Part shown: piece after piece, positions 36,007 through 44,300 of the stretch
Numbering within the stretch: position 1 is the stretch's first letter
Layout of the letters: each line of letters begins with the position of its first letter
Source: an uncultured Muribaculaceae bacterium
Lineage (GTDB): Bacteria > Bacteroidota > Bacteroidia > Bacteroidales > Muribaculaceae
Direction of reading: 5' to 3'
DNA: 64,000 nucleotides
NCBI GenBank assembly: GCA_910578095.1
Contig: CAJTOZ010000012.1
Span: forward strand, 8,958-72,957
Notes under the pieces: generated by a model
Seen by the model: the letters and a program-made list of their open reading frames with translations, nothing else
Told to the model about the DNA's origin: nothing
Databases searched by the model: none
Made by a program: the position numbers and the translations under genes

Positions 36007-37590
36007 TTATTTCACATATATCTTAGTGGTGACAGCACCCTGGCGCTTGATGTAAATGCCGGGGGTGAGGTTATCGCCATTGACACGCATACCGTTGATG
36101 TTGTAGTACTCTACAGGAGCATTTTCATCGCTGACGGCCACATCCTCGATGCCGGTAGAAGTTCTCTTTGCAAGAACAAGGTTGTTACCCTCGCCGGCTT
36201 CAAGCTTCAAGCCGGTATTGGTGAGACTGAATTTTGTGGCATCAGCAGTACCGGTCACAATGGATTTTCCAAGCTCCGTGCCTTCAGGAAGAGTAACCAT
36301 TATAGGTGTCTCGTTAGTAAGATCTTTTGCTACAATGGTGCCGGGATTGAAAGTTACATTCACCGACAGATTGTTATCGCCTTCAAGCGTCAGTTTGCCT
36401 TTTAAGTCTATATTGGGAACCTCAGTTTCGCAATCCTCCATCGTAACATTTATGAGCGAAAGCGTGCGGTTGGTGTCCTTCACATTGAAAAGTCCCTTGG
36501 TGGTCTTGCTGTTGACAATCTTCACATTGGTAAGGGTAAATGTTCCGGTGCCTGCTTCAAACTCATAGTTATTGTTCGACATATTATTGCAATCCAGCAC
36601 GAGGTTTTCCAACTTGAAACTCTTGTCAAGACCAATAAATACTTTATTGACAAAATTACGGATGAGCCTTATCTCTGGAGTTTTCCCCTTGAGCTTTAGA
36701 TTGTTAACTTTGTTAATAAATCGATCTCCAAAGGTCACATCTTCAAGAAGAATCAGTACGTCTGCCTCTGCTGCTGCTGCGACGGCTTCATCAAACGAAG
36801 TATAGAATGTGTTCTGCGTTTCGTTTTGAACCACATAGTTATTGTACACAACAACTATATTGCCATCCTTAGCTTCAAGGCTATATCCGGTTGGAGCATC
36901 CACAAGAGAAAAAACGTCCACTGCCGTGCCGCCACTGACAACAACTCGGCCCGCTGCAAAATTGCCATTGAGATTCAATGCTATATTTCCCGAAAGGTTT
37001 TCGCCACCGACAAGTGCGGTAACACCCTCAAAGAATACTGAGTAGTCAGATGCACCGGCAACAGTAACATTGCTATTGTCTCTTGTGACAAAAATTACGC
37101 CAGAGGTCACCGTGCAGTTTTCGGCAATTACGCCATTCAGCGTTACGGGTATTTTCTGTGCCCATATCACACGTTCGGCTATGTGATTCACCAACTTACA
37201 ATCGGTGAATGAGACACTTTTTGCTGCATTTGTTATTTCAATCGGCTTGTTGCCAACATTCGCTACATTATTACCGTCAATTGTGAGATTTTCAAAATTT
37301 ACGGTAGCATTACCTCTAATCAGAAACAAGCTGCTCGTGAACTTTTCTCCACGCACAAATTTAGCATCTGTGCCTGCTCCTTTCACATTGTAGACCTTTT
37401 CTGCTTCAAAATTGATACGACTGTCTACAATAACTTCACCTGAGATTTCAATCACATCGCCATCCTGAGCGGCGGCCACCGCATCGGACATTTTGCTGTA
37501 GGTTGTCTCGCCAATAGCGATGCTCTGAGCCATGGCGCTACCGGCAGTGAGCAGCGCTGCGGCTGCTACGGAAAGTAAATGTTTCAACAT
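36007..37590 (-). CDS. Secreted beta-helix-like protein with C-terminal sorting-type domain
   Basis: 527 residues. Signal peptide (AGSAMAQS), then two similar halves of right-handed beta-helix character (IEISGEVIVDSRINFEA...; VLILLEDVTFGDRFINKV...) with repeated NGNN/NLTIDGNN turns. The last about 70 residues hold TSTGIEDVAVSDENAPVEYY, then a short strand-rich tail ending VTTKIYVK. The gene at 37770-39215 has the same tail. This resembles type IX C-terminal sorting domains of Bacteroidetes; export by that system is inference. No catalytic residues are recognised. Its lower-GC, Asn/Val-rich composition differs from the neighbours. Confidence 0.72.
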   Translation of the reverse strand: MLKHLLSVAAAALLTAGSAMAQSIAIGETTYSKMSDAVAAAQDGDVIEISGEVIVDSRINFEAEKVYNVKGAGTDAKFVRGEKFTSSLFLIRGNATVNFENLTIDGNNVANVGNKPIEITNAAKSVSFTDCKLVNHIAERVIWAQKIPVTLNGVIAENCTVTSGVIFVTRDNSNVTVAGASDYSVFFEGVTALVGGENLSGNIALNLNGNFAAGRVVVSGGTAVDVFSLVDAPTGYSLEAKDGNIVVVYNNYVVQNETQNTFYTSFDEAVAAAAEADVLILLEDVTFGDRFINKVNNLKLKGKTPEIRLIRNFVNKVFIGLDKSFKLENLVLDCNNMSNNNYEFEAGTGTFTLTNVKIVNSKTTKGLFNVKDTNRTLSLINVTMEDCETEVPNIDLKGKLTLEGDNNLSVNVTFNPGTIVAKDLTNETPIMVTLPEGTELGKSIVTGTADATKFSLTNTGLKLEAGEGNNLVLAKRTSTGIEDVAVSDENAPVEYYNINGMRVNGDNLTPGIYIKRQGAVTTKIYVK

Positions 37591-37714
37591 AGTATTATTT
37601 TTGGTATTATTAGTTTTACAGCATATAATTCGCGTGATACCACACGATTACCTAATCGCCACCGCATTTTTTTGAAAGATATTTTAAATGATTATTTTTA
37701 AGGTCCGCACAAAA

Positions 37715-37746
37715 AATCGCCGCAAGCCATGTGGCCCGCGGCGATT
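37715..37746 (-). terminator. Terminator after the CBM96-like gene
   Basis: AATCGCCGC / GCGGCGATT stem (9 bp), followed on the minus strand by TTTTTTGTG. It lies 24 nt beyond the stop at 37770. Confidence 0.78.
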
Positions 37747-37769
37747 CCGATATTTATGTGATGGATGGA

Positions 37770-39215
37770 TTACTTCACATAGATTTTGCTCACACTATTG
37801 CCCTGGCGGCGGATCACCACCTGGCCGGCTGCGGGCTGGCTGAGGCGCACGCCCTGCAGGCTGTAGTATTCAACGGGAGCATCTTCATCGGCCACAGTCA
37901 CATCCTCAATGCCGGTGGAAGTCTTCTTGCTGTAAACCACGGTGAGCTGGGGCACCATATCGGCAGCCTTGATAGTGAAGCCGTGGGTGGTGTTTTCCTT
38001 GTCAGCGGCTTCCTTGGCGGCAAACTTCATAGAATCATTGTGCTCGCCGCTCTTTGCAAGCAGGAACGCTACATTGCCGTTGGCCACGGCGCGGGCTGCG
38101 CTGAGACCCTTCACAAATTCCGTCACGTCGATATAGCTGGTCCAATCCTCGGCAGTGGCAAAGTTGGCCACCGACGAATGGCCGTCGTGCATGGCACGGC
38201 CGCCGCAACCCTTGGCATCGAACTGAGCTATGGGGTCGTTGGCAAGAGCTTCGTTCACGGCTGCTTCCTCGCTTGCGAAAGTTGCGTCCTCGGCAATGGA
38301 GTTGCCGTAGGAGTAAAGCGACATGCCGCGGCTACCCTTGTTCTGTGTGCACACCACACGGAGAGTGGCCGATGTCACCTCATAGGTGGCTGCATCGAGG
38401 GCCTCAGCGGGAAGTGCAAACTCAAAGACACCGTACATCACATTGCCATTGGCCTGATGGCGGATTTCGATTTCGCCGTTGGCGCCGTACTTGTCGTTGG
38501 GCTTGTCGCTGCGCAGCTGTGTGTCGGCTACGGTACCCACGGTCACGCTGCCCGAATTTGCATCTTCCACAAACACAACCTCCATGTAGGGAATCACATC
38601 CTCGACATTCTCAATGAAGGCAGGAAGACTTTCAGCGGATTTTTCCTTGGAAATTATGCAGTTCTGACCGGTTTCCGTATCGTTGGAGAAAATGAAGCTC
38701 ACTCGGTTGCCTGCCTGAGTTTTCACATAGTCCGTGACATCTATTTCGTTGACCCAGGCATCAAGGTTCTTGCTCTCGTCGTTCAGCTTGTTGACATCGC
38801 CGATAGCCATGTTATACTGGCCTGCAAGCTGACCCGAGTACAGGGGCTCGGTTTCCATAGCAGCCAGGATGGCCGTTTCAAGATTGGCATAGGTATCGTT
38901 GTCGGCCACACTGCCGGCGAAGCCGCGGATGCTGTATTTGTGGGCTTTCACACGTTCAGTCACAAAATGGATTTTTGCGCTCTGCACTTTCATCTGCGCG
39001 GGCTTATCGTATTCAAAACTGATCAGACCATAGAAGGCATCCGATTCGCCCTGCACATGAAATTCGAGCTTGTCAGCGTTATTGTCCTTCCAGGTAGCAT
39101 TGTTGGAGCGCACCCAGCAGTCTGCCACATCAGCAAACTTAACGGTTTCCTGAGCCGAAACGGAGCAGAAACCTACAACGGCCACTGCGGCCACGGTGAG
39201 TAAATGTTTTACCAT
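37770..39215 (-). CDS. Secreted protein with two CBM96/DNRLRE-like domains and sorting-type tail
   Basis: 481 residues. Signal peptide (CSVSAQ). Two homologous beta-sandwich domains follow: residues about 22-215 (VKFADVADCWVRSNNATW, FEYDKPAQMKVQSAKIHF, IDVTDYVKTQ) and about 220-420 (VGTVADTQLRSDKPNDKYG, YGVFEFALPAEALDAATYE, IDVTEFVKGL). The (ADTxLRS...YG...FDLxxL...ATLRV...DVTDFV) pattern is that of DNRLRE/CBM96 domains, some of which bind alginate. A C-terminal tail (TSTGIEDVTVADEDAPVEYY...VSKIYVK) matches the previous gene. Nearness to the polyuronate locus makes uronan binding plausible but unproven. Confidence 0.75.
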   Translation of the reverse strand: MVKHLLTVAAVAVVGFCSVSAQETVKFADVADCWVRSNNATWKDNNADKLEFHVQGESDAFYGLISFEYDKPAQMKVQSAKIHFVTERVKAHKYSIRGFAGSVADNDTYANLETAILAAMETEPLYSGQLAGQYNMAIGDVNKLNDESKNLDAWVNEIDVTDYVKTQAGNRVSFIFSNDTETGQNCIISKEKSAESLPAFIENVEDVIPYMEVVFVEDANSGSVTVGTVADTQLRSDKPNDKYGANGEIEIRHQANGNVMYGVFEFALPAEALDAATYEVTSATLRVVCTQNKGSRGMSLYSYGNSIAEDATFASEEAAVNEALANDPIAQFDAKGCGGRAMHDGHSSVANFATAEDWTSYIDVTEFVKGLSAARAVANGNVAFLLAKSGEHNDSMKFAAKEAADKENTTHGFTIKAADMVPQLTVVYSKKTSTGIEDVTVADEDAPVEYYSLQGVRLSQPAAGQVVIRRQGNSVSKIYVK

Positions 39216-39625
39216 AGTATTGTTGTTTAATTTTGGTTTTGATATATATTAATTCGCGCGTGGCGCGCCAACTACCTAATCGCCAACCATTAAAAACGTT
39301 TTTTTAACGGTTCAGAAAAAAATCCATGTCCAACAGATCCAAAGAGCTGATTCCCAACAGTGTAGGGACGTGCCTTCGGCACGTAAACCCGGGAAGCGAC
39401 CTATCGGACACCGCACGGAGATACGTCTACCTTGCTAATATTAAATTGATTAATAATCAATAAATAACTTATGTTTCTTCTGTTCCTCTGTTCTCTTGTA
39501 CCCTCGCTATATCGGGTTGGCTCTTCACAATCCATCGCTATATCAGCTTGTGCCCATTCCACCTCTATTTCATCGAAAAGCGGCGCCCCGGATGGAGCGC
39601 CGCCTTGCTATGGATAGTCTATCGA
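39216..39625. other. Intergenic region with two dispersed-repeat fragments
   Basis: No gene seen. It holds the hairpin core GTAGGGACGTGCCTTCGGCACGT (split here as 39362-39384) of the MITE-like family and, at 39458-39507 in reverse orientation, the second dispersed repeat (GCGAGGGTACA...ACATAAGTTATTTATTG). The gene start at 39215 is preceded by a leader resembling that of the gene at 37590. Confidence 0.65.
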
Positions 39626-41050
39626 TCAATTCTCACGGTAGTGCATGAGAGTGGAGAAGCCCAGCTGGTCGAAACCGCCGGAAGAGCTGCCGTAGTGGCC
39701 GCCACCGCCATCGGGACGGAACTGCTCGGCCATTTCCTTCACGTATTTGCCGGGGATGTTGTGGCTGTTGCAATAACCGGCCCATATGTCCCAACCCGGA
39801 CGGATAGTGCCGCGGCCGGCGCCGGAGATACCCGTCATGATGCCACCGTTGTAGGTGTACTCATTAAAGGGAAGCGAGCTCTCGCTGTAGCGGAAAGAGG
39901 TGGACGAGAGCGAGCCTGTCTCGTAGCTGTCGCCCACTTCCGGGATCACCACATTGTACTTGGCCACATACTGTGCGAAAGCGATGGCACGGCCATTCTC
40001 AAAGGCGAAAAGATCCTCGCCTATGCCCATGGCCATCTGGCAGAACGCGCCCACCATGGAAGCGCAGAGAGTGTTGTGGCCCTGGTCGCGGCCGCTCTCA
40101 TTGCCCTGAGCCAGCATTTCGCCGCTGCCGTCGGGATCCTCAAACACGCCGAGCACACCCTTGCGCATGATGCAGCCGGGGCCTTCGCCATGCTTGAAGT
40201 GCAGGATGGCTTCGTTCACCATGTCCTGGTTGTCGGAAAGGATACCGATAGAGAGGATGGCTGTCATGGATGCGAGGTCCCAGTTCATCCACCAGTGGTC
40301 GGTGTTGTTCATGGCTATGAAGCGCGAGCAGAAGGGATAGAAATAGGTGGTCATCCAGTCCACCACGCTCTTGAAGCCGGCGCTGTTGCCCCAGCCGTCG
40401 TAGTCGCGCACAAGTTCGGCGGCATTGGCGGCCTGGTGAATCTGGAACATGATGAGATACTCATTGGAGTCGATCACATCGTTAGCCCATTTCTTGGCAT
40501 CCGGAGCGCCCAGGAGCAGGCCCTTGTTCACAGCGGCCCAGTCTTCAAGTATCTTGATGGCCGCTGCAGCTGCCTGACCGTCGCCGTCGAGCTGCCATTT
40601 GAGGCCGAGCTGATAGGCTGCGGCGCAGTCGCGGAAAAAGTTGGTGTAGTTATTGTGGATACCGGGATAGTACTCGTCGCGCAGACCTGCGTCGTCCCAG
40701 CGGCCGCCGCCACCGCCCCAGTTGGCGGCATCCAGACGTGCCAGATATTTCACGGGGCTCGCCGTATAGGCCACATTGCAGAAGCCGGTGTTGGTGATGA
40801 GCTTCGTGTAGGCATCGCTCCAGGGCTGTTGGCCGAGATGCGCCTTGGTGTAGTCGATATCGGCGCGGGTGTGGAGCATGCAGGGATGGTTGAAGCTATA
40901 GGTCTTGGGCTCGTAGATGGTATAGTCAAGCTCGGGCTCGGGAATCTCCCAGGAGTCTATATCGGTCCAGCCGTCCTCGATTTCGGAGCATGCAGTGGCG
41001 CCGAATGCCACGGCTGCAGCCGAGAGTATGATGGAAAATGCTTTTTTCAT
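39626..41050 (-). CDS. PL38-like polyuronate (glucuronan/alginate) lyase lipoprotein
   Basis: 474 residues. Lipobox ATACSEIEDGW with acidic residues, indicating a surface lipoprotein. (alpha/alpha)-barrel of the alginate-lyase superfamily: YSFNHPCMLHTRADIDYTK, KILEDWAAVNKGLLLG, NEYLIMFQIHQAANAAELVRD, HWWMNWDLASMTAILSIG, and NESGRDQGHNTLCAS, a motif typical of the PL38 type. Characterised PL38 enzymes from Bacteroides relatives cleave glucuronan. It would make unsaturated oligouronates for SusCD. It lies downstream of the Big2 lipoprotein in the same direction, 88 nt apart. The exact family number needs a profile search. Confidence 0.78.
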   Translation of the reverse strand: MKKAFSIILSAAAVAFGATACSEIEDGWTDIDSWEIPEPELDYTIYEPKTYSFNHPCMLHTRADIDYTKAHLGQQPWSDAYTKLITNTGFCNVAYTASPVKYLARLDAANWGGGGGRWDDAGLRDEYYPGIHNNYTNFFRDCAAAYQLGLKWQLDGDGQAAAAAIKILEDWAAVNKGLLLGAPDAKKWANDVIDSNEYLIMFQIHQAANAAELVRDYDGWGNSAGFKSVVDWMTTYFYPFCSRFIAMNNTDHWWMNWDLASMTAILSIGILSDNQDMVNEAILHFKHGEGPGCIMRKGVLGVFEDPDGSGEMLAQGNESGRDQGHNTLCASMVGAFCQMAMGIGEDLFAFENGRAIAFAQYVAKYNVVIPEVGDSYETGSLSSTSFRYSESSLPFNEYTYNGGIMTGISGAGRGTIRPGWDIWAGYCNSHNIPGKYVKEMAEQFRPDGGGGHYGSSSGGFDQLGFSTLMHYREN

Positions 41051-41138
41051 TGTATTTATATTTGATTGAGGTTAAGGGAGGGGAGCGGAATCTGCCGCGG
41101 GGCGTATCTGCCGCCCCCCTGCCCTTGTGGGGTTGGAT

Positions 41139-42530
41139 TTATTGGGCATCGGCCGTGCCAAATGCCTTGGCTTCATCGGCGGTGCGGAATGTGCGGATCC
41201 AGTATACATCGTACCAGGCTGCTGCCGGGTCGACATTTGCATTGGGAATATCGGCCACCTTGAGCTGGAAGAGGTTGAAGTCGTGGGTCTTGGTAGCCCA
41301 TTCGCCGAACTTGCTCGTAAGGTCGATCATGATCAGACGCGTGCCGTCGGGCAGATCGTAGCCGGCCTTGTCGTGGGGGTTGCCGGAATCGCGCACGTCC
41401 CAGGTGTTGTCGCCACCCTTGGGAATGGTACACTTGATAGCAAGTACAGGACGCTCGGAAGCCATGGTGAACATGCTGTTGTTGTTCACATCCATCTTGA
41501 TGTCGCGGCGCCACTTACCGGTGGTGGAGGGGAAATGCACGCGCCACACATTCTCGCCGCGTTCGTCGGGAGCCTGATCGTTGGAGCATATCCAGCCGGC
41601 CCACTGGTTGGCGGCATTCCAGATGTAAAGGCCATTGACCACTTCCACAGGGATGGTCACCGACTGGCCTGTCTCGGAGCAGGTGGCGGTGATGTTGGCG
41701 GTGCCGAAGCCGCGGGGCGTCACTACGCCGCGGTATACGGTGGCTACCATTTCATCGTCGCTGGTCCATGTCACGGAACCGATGGTGGCATCGGCGGGAT
41801 AATAGGTCACATTCAGTTCCACGCTGCCCTGGTTGATGCAGAGACCCTCGGCCAGAGGCTCCACTTCCACGCGCTCGGCGTTGACCATGCGGTTGATGTG
41901 CAACGAGTATTCGCCGCGCACGCCGCTCTTGTCGGTGGCATTGGCATAGATAGTCACATCGCCCATAGCGAGGCAGGTGACAAGGCCATTCTCGTCCACG
42001 CTGGCCAGGGATGCGTCGGAAGTGCTCCAGATGAGACGGTCGTAGGTGTGGTCGGCCGGGAGAATCTCGGCGGCCATCTGCAGCTCGTCGCTCACATAGT
42101 ATTTGCCGTCCTCACCCGCGGGGGTGGTGTTGGTGACATTGATCTGCGTGGCCTTGATGATCTCGGGAATCACATTCACGATCACAGAGGCATTGGCGTT
42201 GAACACCGGAAAACCGATTTCGCCATAGGCCGTGATGATGGCGCGGCCCACATCCTTGGCGTGGATGGTACCGTCCTGATCTACGGTGGCCACCTCCTCG
42301 TCCGACGAGGAGAAGATGATATTTTTGTTGGTGGCGGTCTCCGGGCCCACACTGTAGGCTATAGTGGAGTCCATGCCTACAGCCAGGGGCAGCGTGGGGC
42401 TCACATGGAAGGTGATCTCCTCCAGCATGTGCGCTTCGTCGGCGTTGAGCGTGAGCTGCTTTTCGTCGTCGCAGGCAGTCATGGCCATGGCGGCTACGGC
42501 GGCAAGAGCTATATATTTGGCATTTTTCAT
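41139..42530 (-). CDS. Surface lipoprotein with Big2 repeats and C-terminal glycan-binding-like domain
   Basis: 463 residues. Lipobox MTACDDEKQ, acidic after Cys. Three bacterial Ig-like (Big2) domains follow: FSSSDEEVATVDQDGTIHAK, IWSTSDASLASVDENGLVTC and WTSDDEMVATVYRGVVTPRG, each with the S/T-D-x-x-(V/L)-A-(T/S)-V core. A C-terminal module from about residue 300 (LYIWNAANQWAGWICSNDQ, FPSTTGKWRRDIKMDVNNN, NLFQLKVADI) resembles the DUF4979-type domain in Sus loci. It occupies the SusE/F position after susD (36 nt) and probably presents polyuronate to the SusCD complex. No catalytic motif. Confidence 0.78.
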   Translation of the reverse strand: MKNAKYIALAAVAAMAMTACDDEKQLTLNADEAHMLEEITFHVSPTLPLAVGMDSTIAYSVGPETATNKNIIFSSSDEEVATVDQDGTIHAKDVGRAIITAYGEIGFPVFNANASVIVNVIPEIIKATQINVTNTTPAGEDGKYYVSDELQMAAEILPADHTYDRLIWSTSDASLASVDENGLVTCLAMGDVTIYANATDKSGVRGEYSLHINRMVNAERVEVEPLAEGLCINQGSVELNVTYYPADATIGSVTWTSDDEMVATVYRGVVTPRGFGTANITATCSETGQSVTIPVEVVNGLYIWNAANQWAGWICSNDQAPDERGENVWRVHFPSTTGKWRRDIKMDVNNNSMFTMASERPVLAIKCTIPKGGDNTWDVRDSGNPHDKAGYDLPDGTRLIMIDLTSKFGEWATKTHDFNLFQLKVADIPNANVDPAAAWYDVYWIRTFRTADEAKAFGTADAQ

Positions 42531-42566
42531 TGTTCCTGTGAATTATGCATTATGAATTGTGAATTG

Positions 42567-44279
42567 TTACCAGCCGGGGTTCTGCTTGAGATTGGAGTTG
42601 AGCTGCAGCTGGCTGGTGGGCAGCGGGAAGAGATAGTGCTTGGGCAGGAACTGACGCTCGCTCTCGATTATGAGGCGGCCGTCGGCATTGACGGGCACTC
42701 CGGGCACAGCCCATTTCTCCTGCCATTCGCCGGTCCATACTATGCCGGTGACATCCATGGGCATCTCGGTCTCGGCGGTTTTCCAGCGGCGCAGGTCGTC
42801 GAGGCGGAAACCTTCCTGGAAAAGCTCGATGGTGCGCTCGCGGCGGATTTCCTCACGCATGTCGAGGCCGTGGGTGTTGACGAAAGCGTTGCTCAGCTTG
42901 GGCATCTGCTTGTTCACACGGGTGCGGGTGAGGTTGAGCGAGATGTTGAGGTCGTCGTCGCTGATCTGGCCGCCGTTGGCCTCGAATGTGGCTTCGGCAT
43001 AGTTCAGGAGCACCTCGGCGTAGCGGAGCACAGGCCAGTCGAAGCTCTGCTGGCCGTCGAGCACTTTGCGCTCGGTGCACCACTTCTGGTGCCAGTAGCC
43101 GGTGCCGCCGTTGGGGAGGGCATTACGGCGTGCGGCTGCAGCGCGTTCGGCATCGCTGCCGCTCCAGTCGATACGGCTCTTCTCGTTGTTCCAGAAGTCG
43201 TCGCCGGGCTGGCAGAGGGTGTAGCGCATGCGGTGGTCGCGGTTCTGCCACTCGGAAGTGACTTTGTCGCGGCCCTGGAACTGGGCGGATTTCTCGATGG
43301 GCAAACCGTCCTGACAGAGGTACATGTCGGCAAACTTGGAATTCACACGCTGGTGCTGGAAGAATATCTCAGTGGTGAGGTTGCGGCCGATAGTCTTGAG
43401 CTCGGTATCGAAGCAGCGCTTGATGATGTACTCGTGATTGTCGGCTTTGGTGAGGCCGGCACCGTTGCTCTGCACGTTCTCAAGGATGAACATGTACTTC
43501 TGCGATGCGTCGCCGAGGGCAGCGTTGTAGAAGAGCCAGAACTTGCCACCGTCGATCACCTTCTTGGCAGCCTTGGCGGCCTCGGCGCAGAATGCGCGGC
43601 CACGGGCCTCGTTGTTCTTATGGTTGATCTGCCATGTGCCTTCGAAGAGACCCACGCGGCTCAGGAAGCCAAGGGCGCCTTCGCTGCCCACACGGCCTTC
43701 AGCTATGTCGGCTGTGGGTTTGAGCAGATCGGCAGCGGTCCAGAGGTCGTTGATGATGAAATCGGCCACTTCGGCGCGGTCGTTGCGACCGCTGAAGAGC
43801 AAAGGATTGTCAGTGTCGATGGGCTCGTCCACAATGATCACGTCGCCGAACTTCTGCAGAAGCTGGAAATAGTTCCATGCACGGAAGAAGTAGGCCTCGC
43901 CCAGCGACTGACGGATGCTCTCGGTGGTGCCACCGTAGCGGCCGGCGTTCTGGATGAGCAGGTTGCAACGGCGGATGCGGTCGTATGCGCCGGTGTAGTC
44001 GCCGTCGCCTTCAGGCACGGTGTGCGTACCGGTGGCGATAGCGTCGCGGCCCTGGTCGTAGCTGATGAGGTCGCTGTGGCGGTCGCAGTGCACATTGTCG
44101 GCATAGACGGTGCCGAAGTTGGGCAGCCAGTCGTAGAATTTGTTGGCAAAGAGTTCAAAGTCGCCGGCTTCGCTCCAGAGATTGCTGTCGCTGACGTCTT
44201 CTTTCGACGTCAGGTCGAGGCACGATGCGGATGCGAGGCCCATGGCGGCGATTGCCATATATTTAACTATGCGGTTCAT
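42567..44279 (-). CDS. SusD/RagB nutrient-binding lipoprotein (polyuronate locus)
   Basis: 570 residues. Lipobox SASCLDLTSKED, then the SusD fold: RIRRCNLLIQNAGRYGG, QSLGEAYFFRAWNYFQLLQKFGDVIIVD, FLSRVGLFEGTWQINH, and near the end LRYAEVLLNYAEATFEANGG, REEIRRERTIELFQEGFRLDDLRRW and LPTSQLQLNSNLKQNPGW, a typical C-terminus. It lies 21 nt downstream of susC. Low similarity to the other SusD in this window suggests a different glycan. Confidence 0.95.
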   Translation of the reverse strand: MNRIVKYMAIAAMGLASASCLDLTSKEDVSDSNLWSEAGDFELFANKFYDWLPNFGTVYADNVHCDRHSDLISYDQGRDAIATGTHTVPEGDGDYTGAYDRIRRCNLLIQNAGRYGGTTESIRQSLGEAYFFRAWNYFQLLQKFGDVIIVDEPIDTDNPLLFSGRNDRAEVADFIINDLWTAADLLKPTADIAEGRVGSEGALGFLSRVGLFEGTWQINHKNNEARGRAFCAEAAKAAKKVIDGGKFWLFYNAALGDASQKYMFILENVQSNGAGLTKADNHEYIIKRCFDTELKTIGRNLTTEIFFQHQRVNSKFADMYLCQDGLPIEKSAQFQGRDKVTSEWQNRDHRMRYTLCQPGDDFWNNEKSRIDWSGSDAERAAAARRNALPNGGTGYWHQKWCTERKVLDGQQSFDWPVLRYAEVLLNYAEATFEANGGQISDDDLNISLNLTRTRVNKQMPKLSNAFVNTHGLDMREEIRRERTIELFQEGFRLDDLRRWKTAETEMPMDVTGIVWTGEWQEKWAVPGVPVNADGRLIIESERQFLPKHYLFPLPTSQLQLNSNLKQNPGW

Positions 44280-44300
44280 ATGATGTGTTTCGTGATATTG

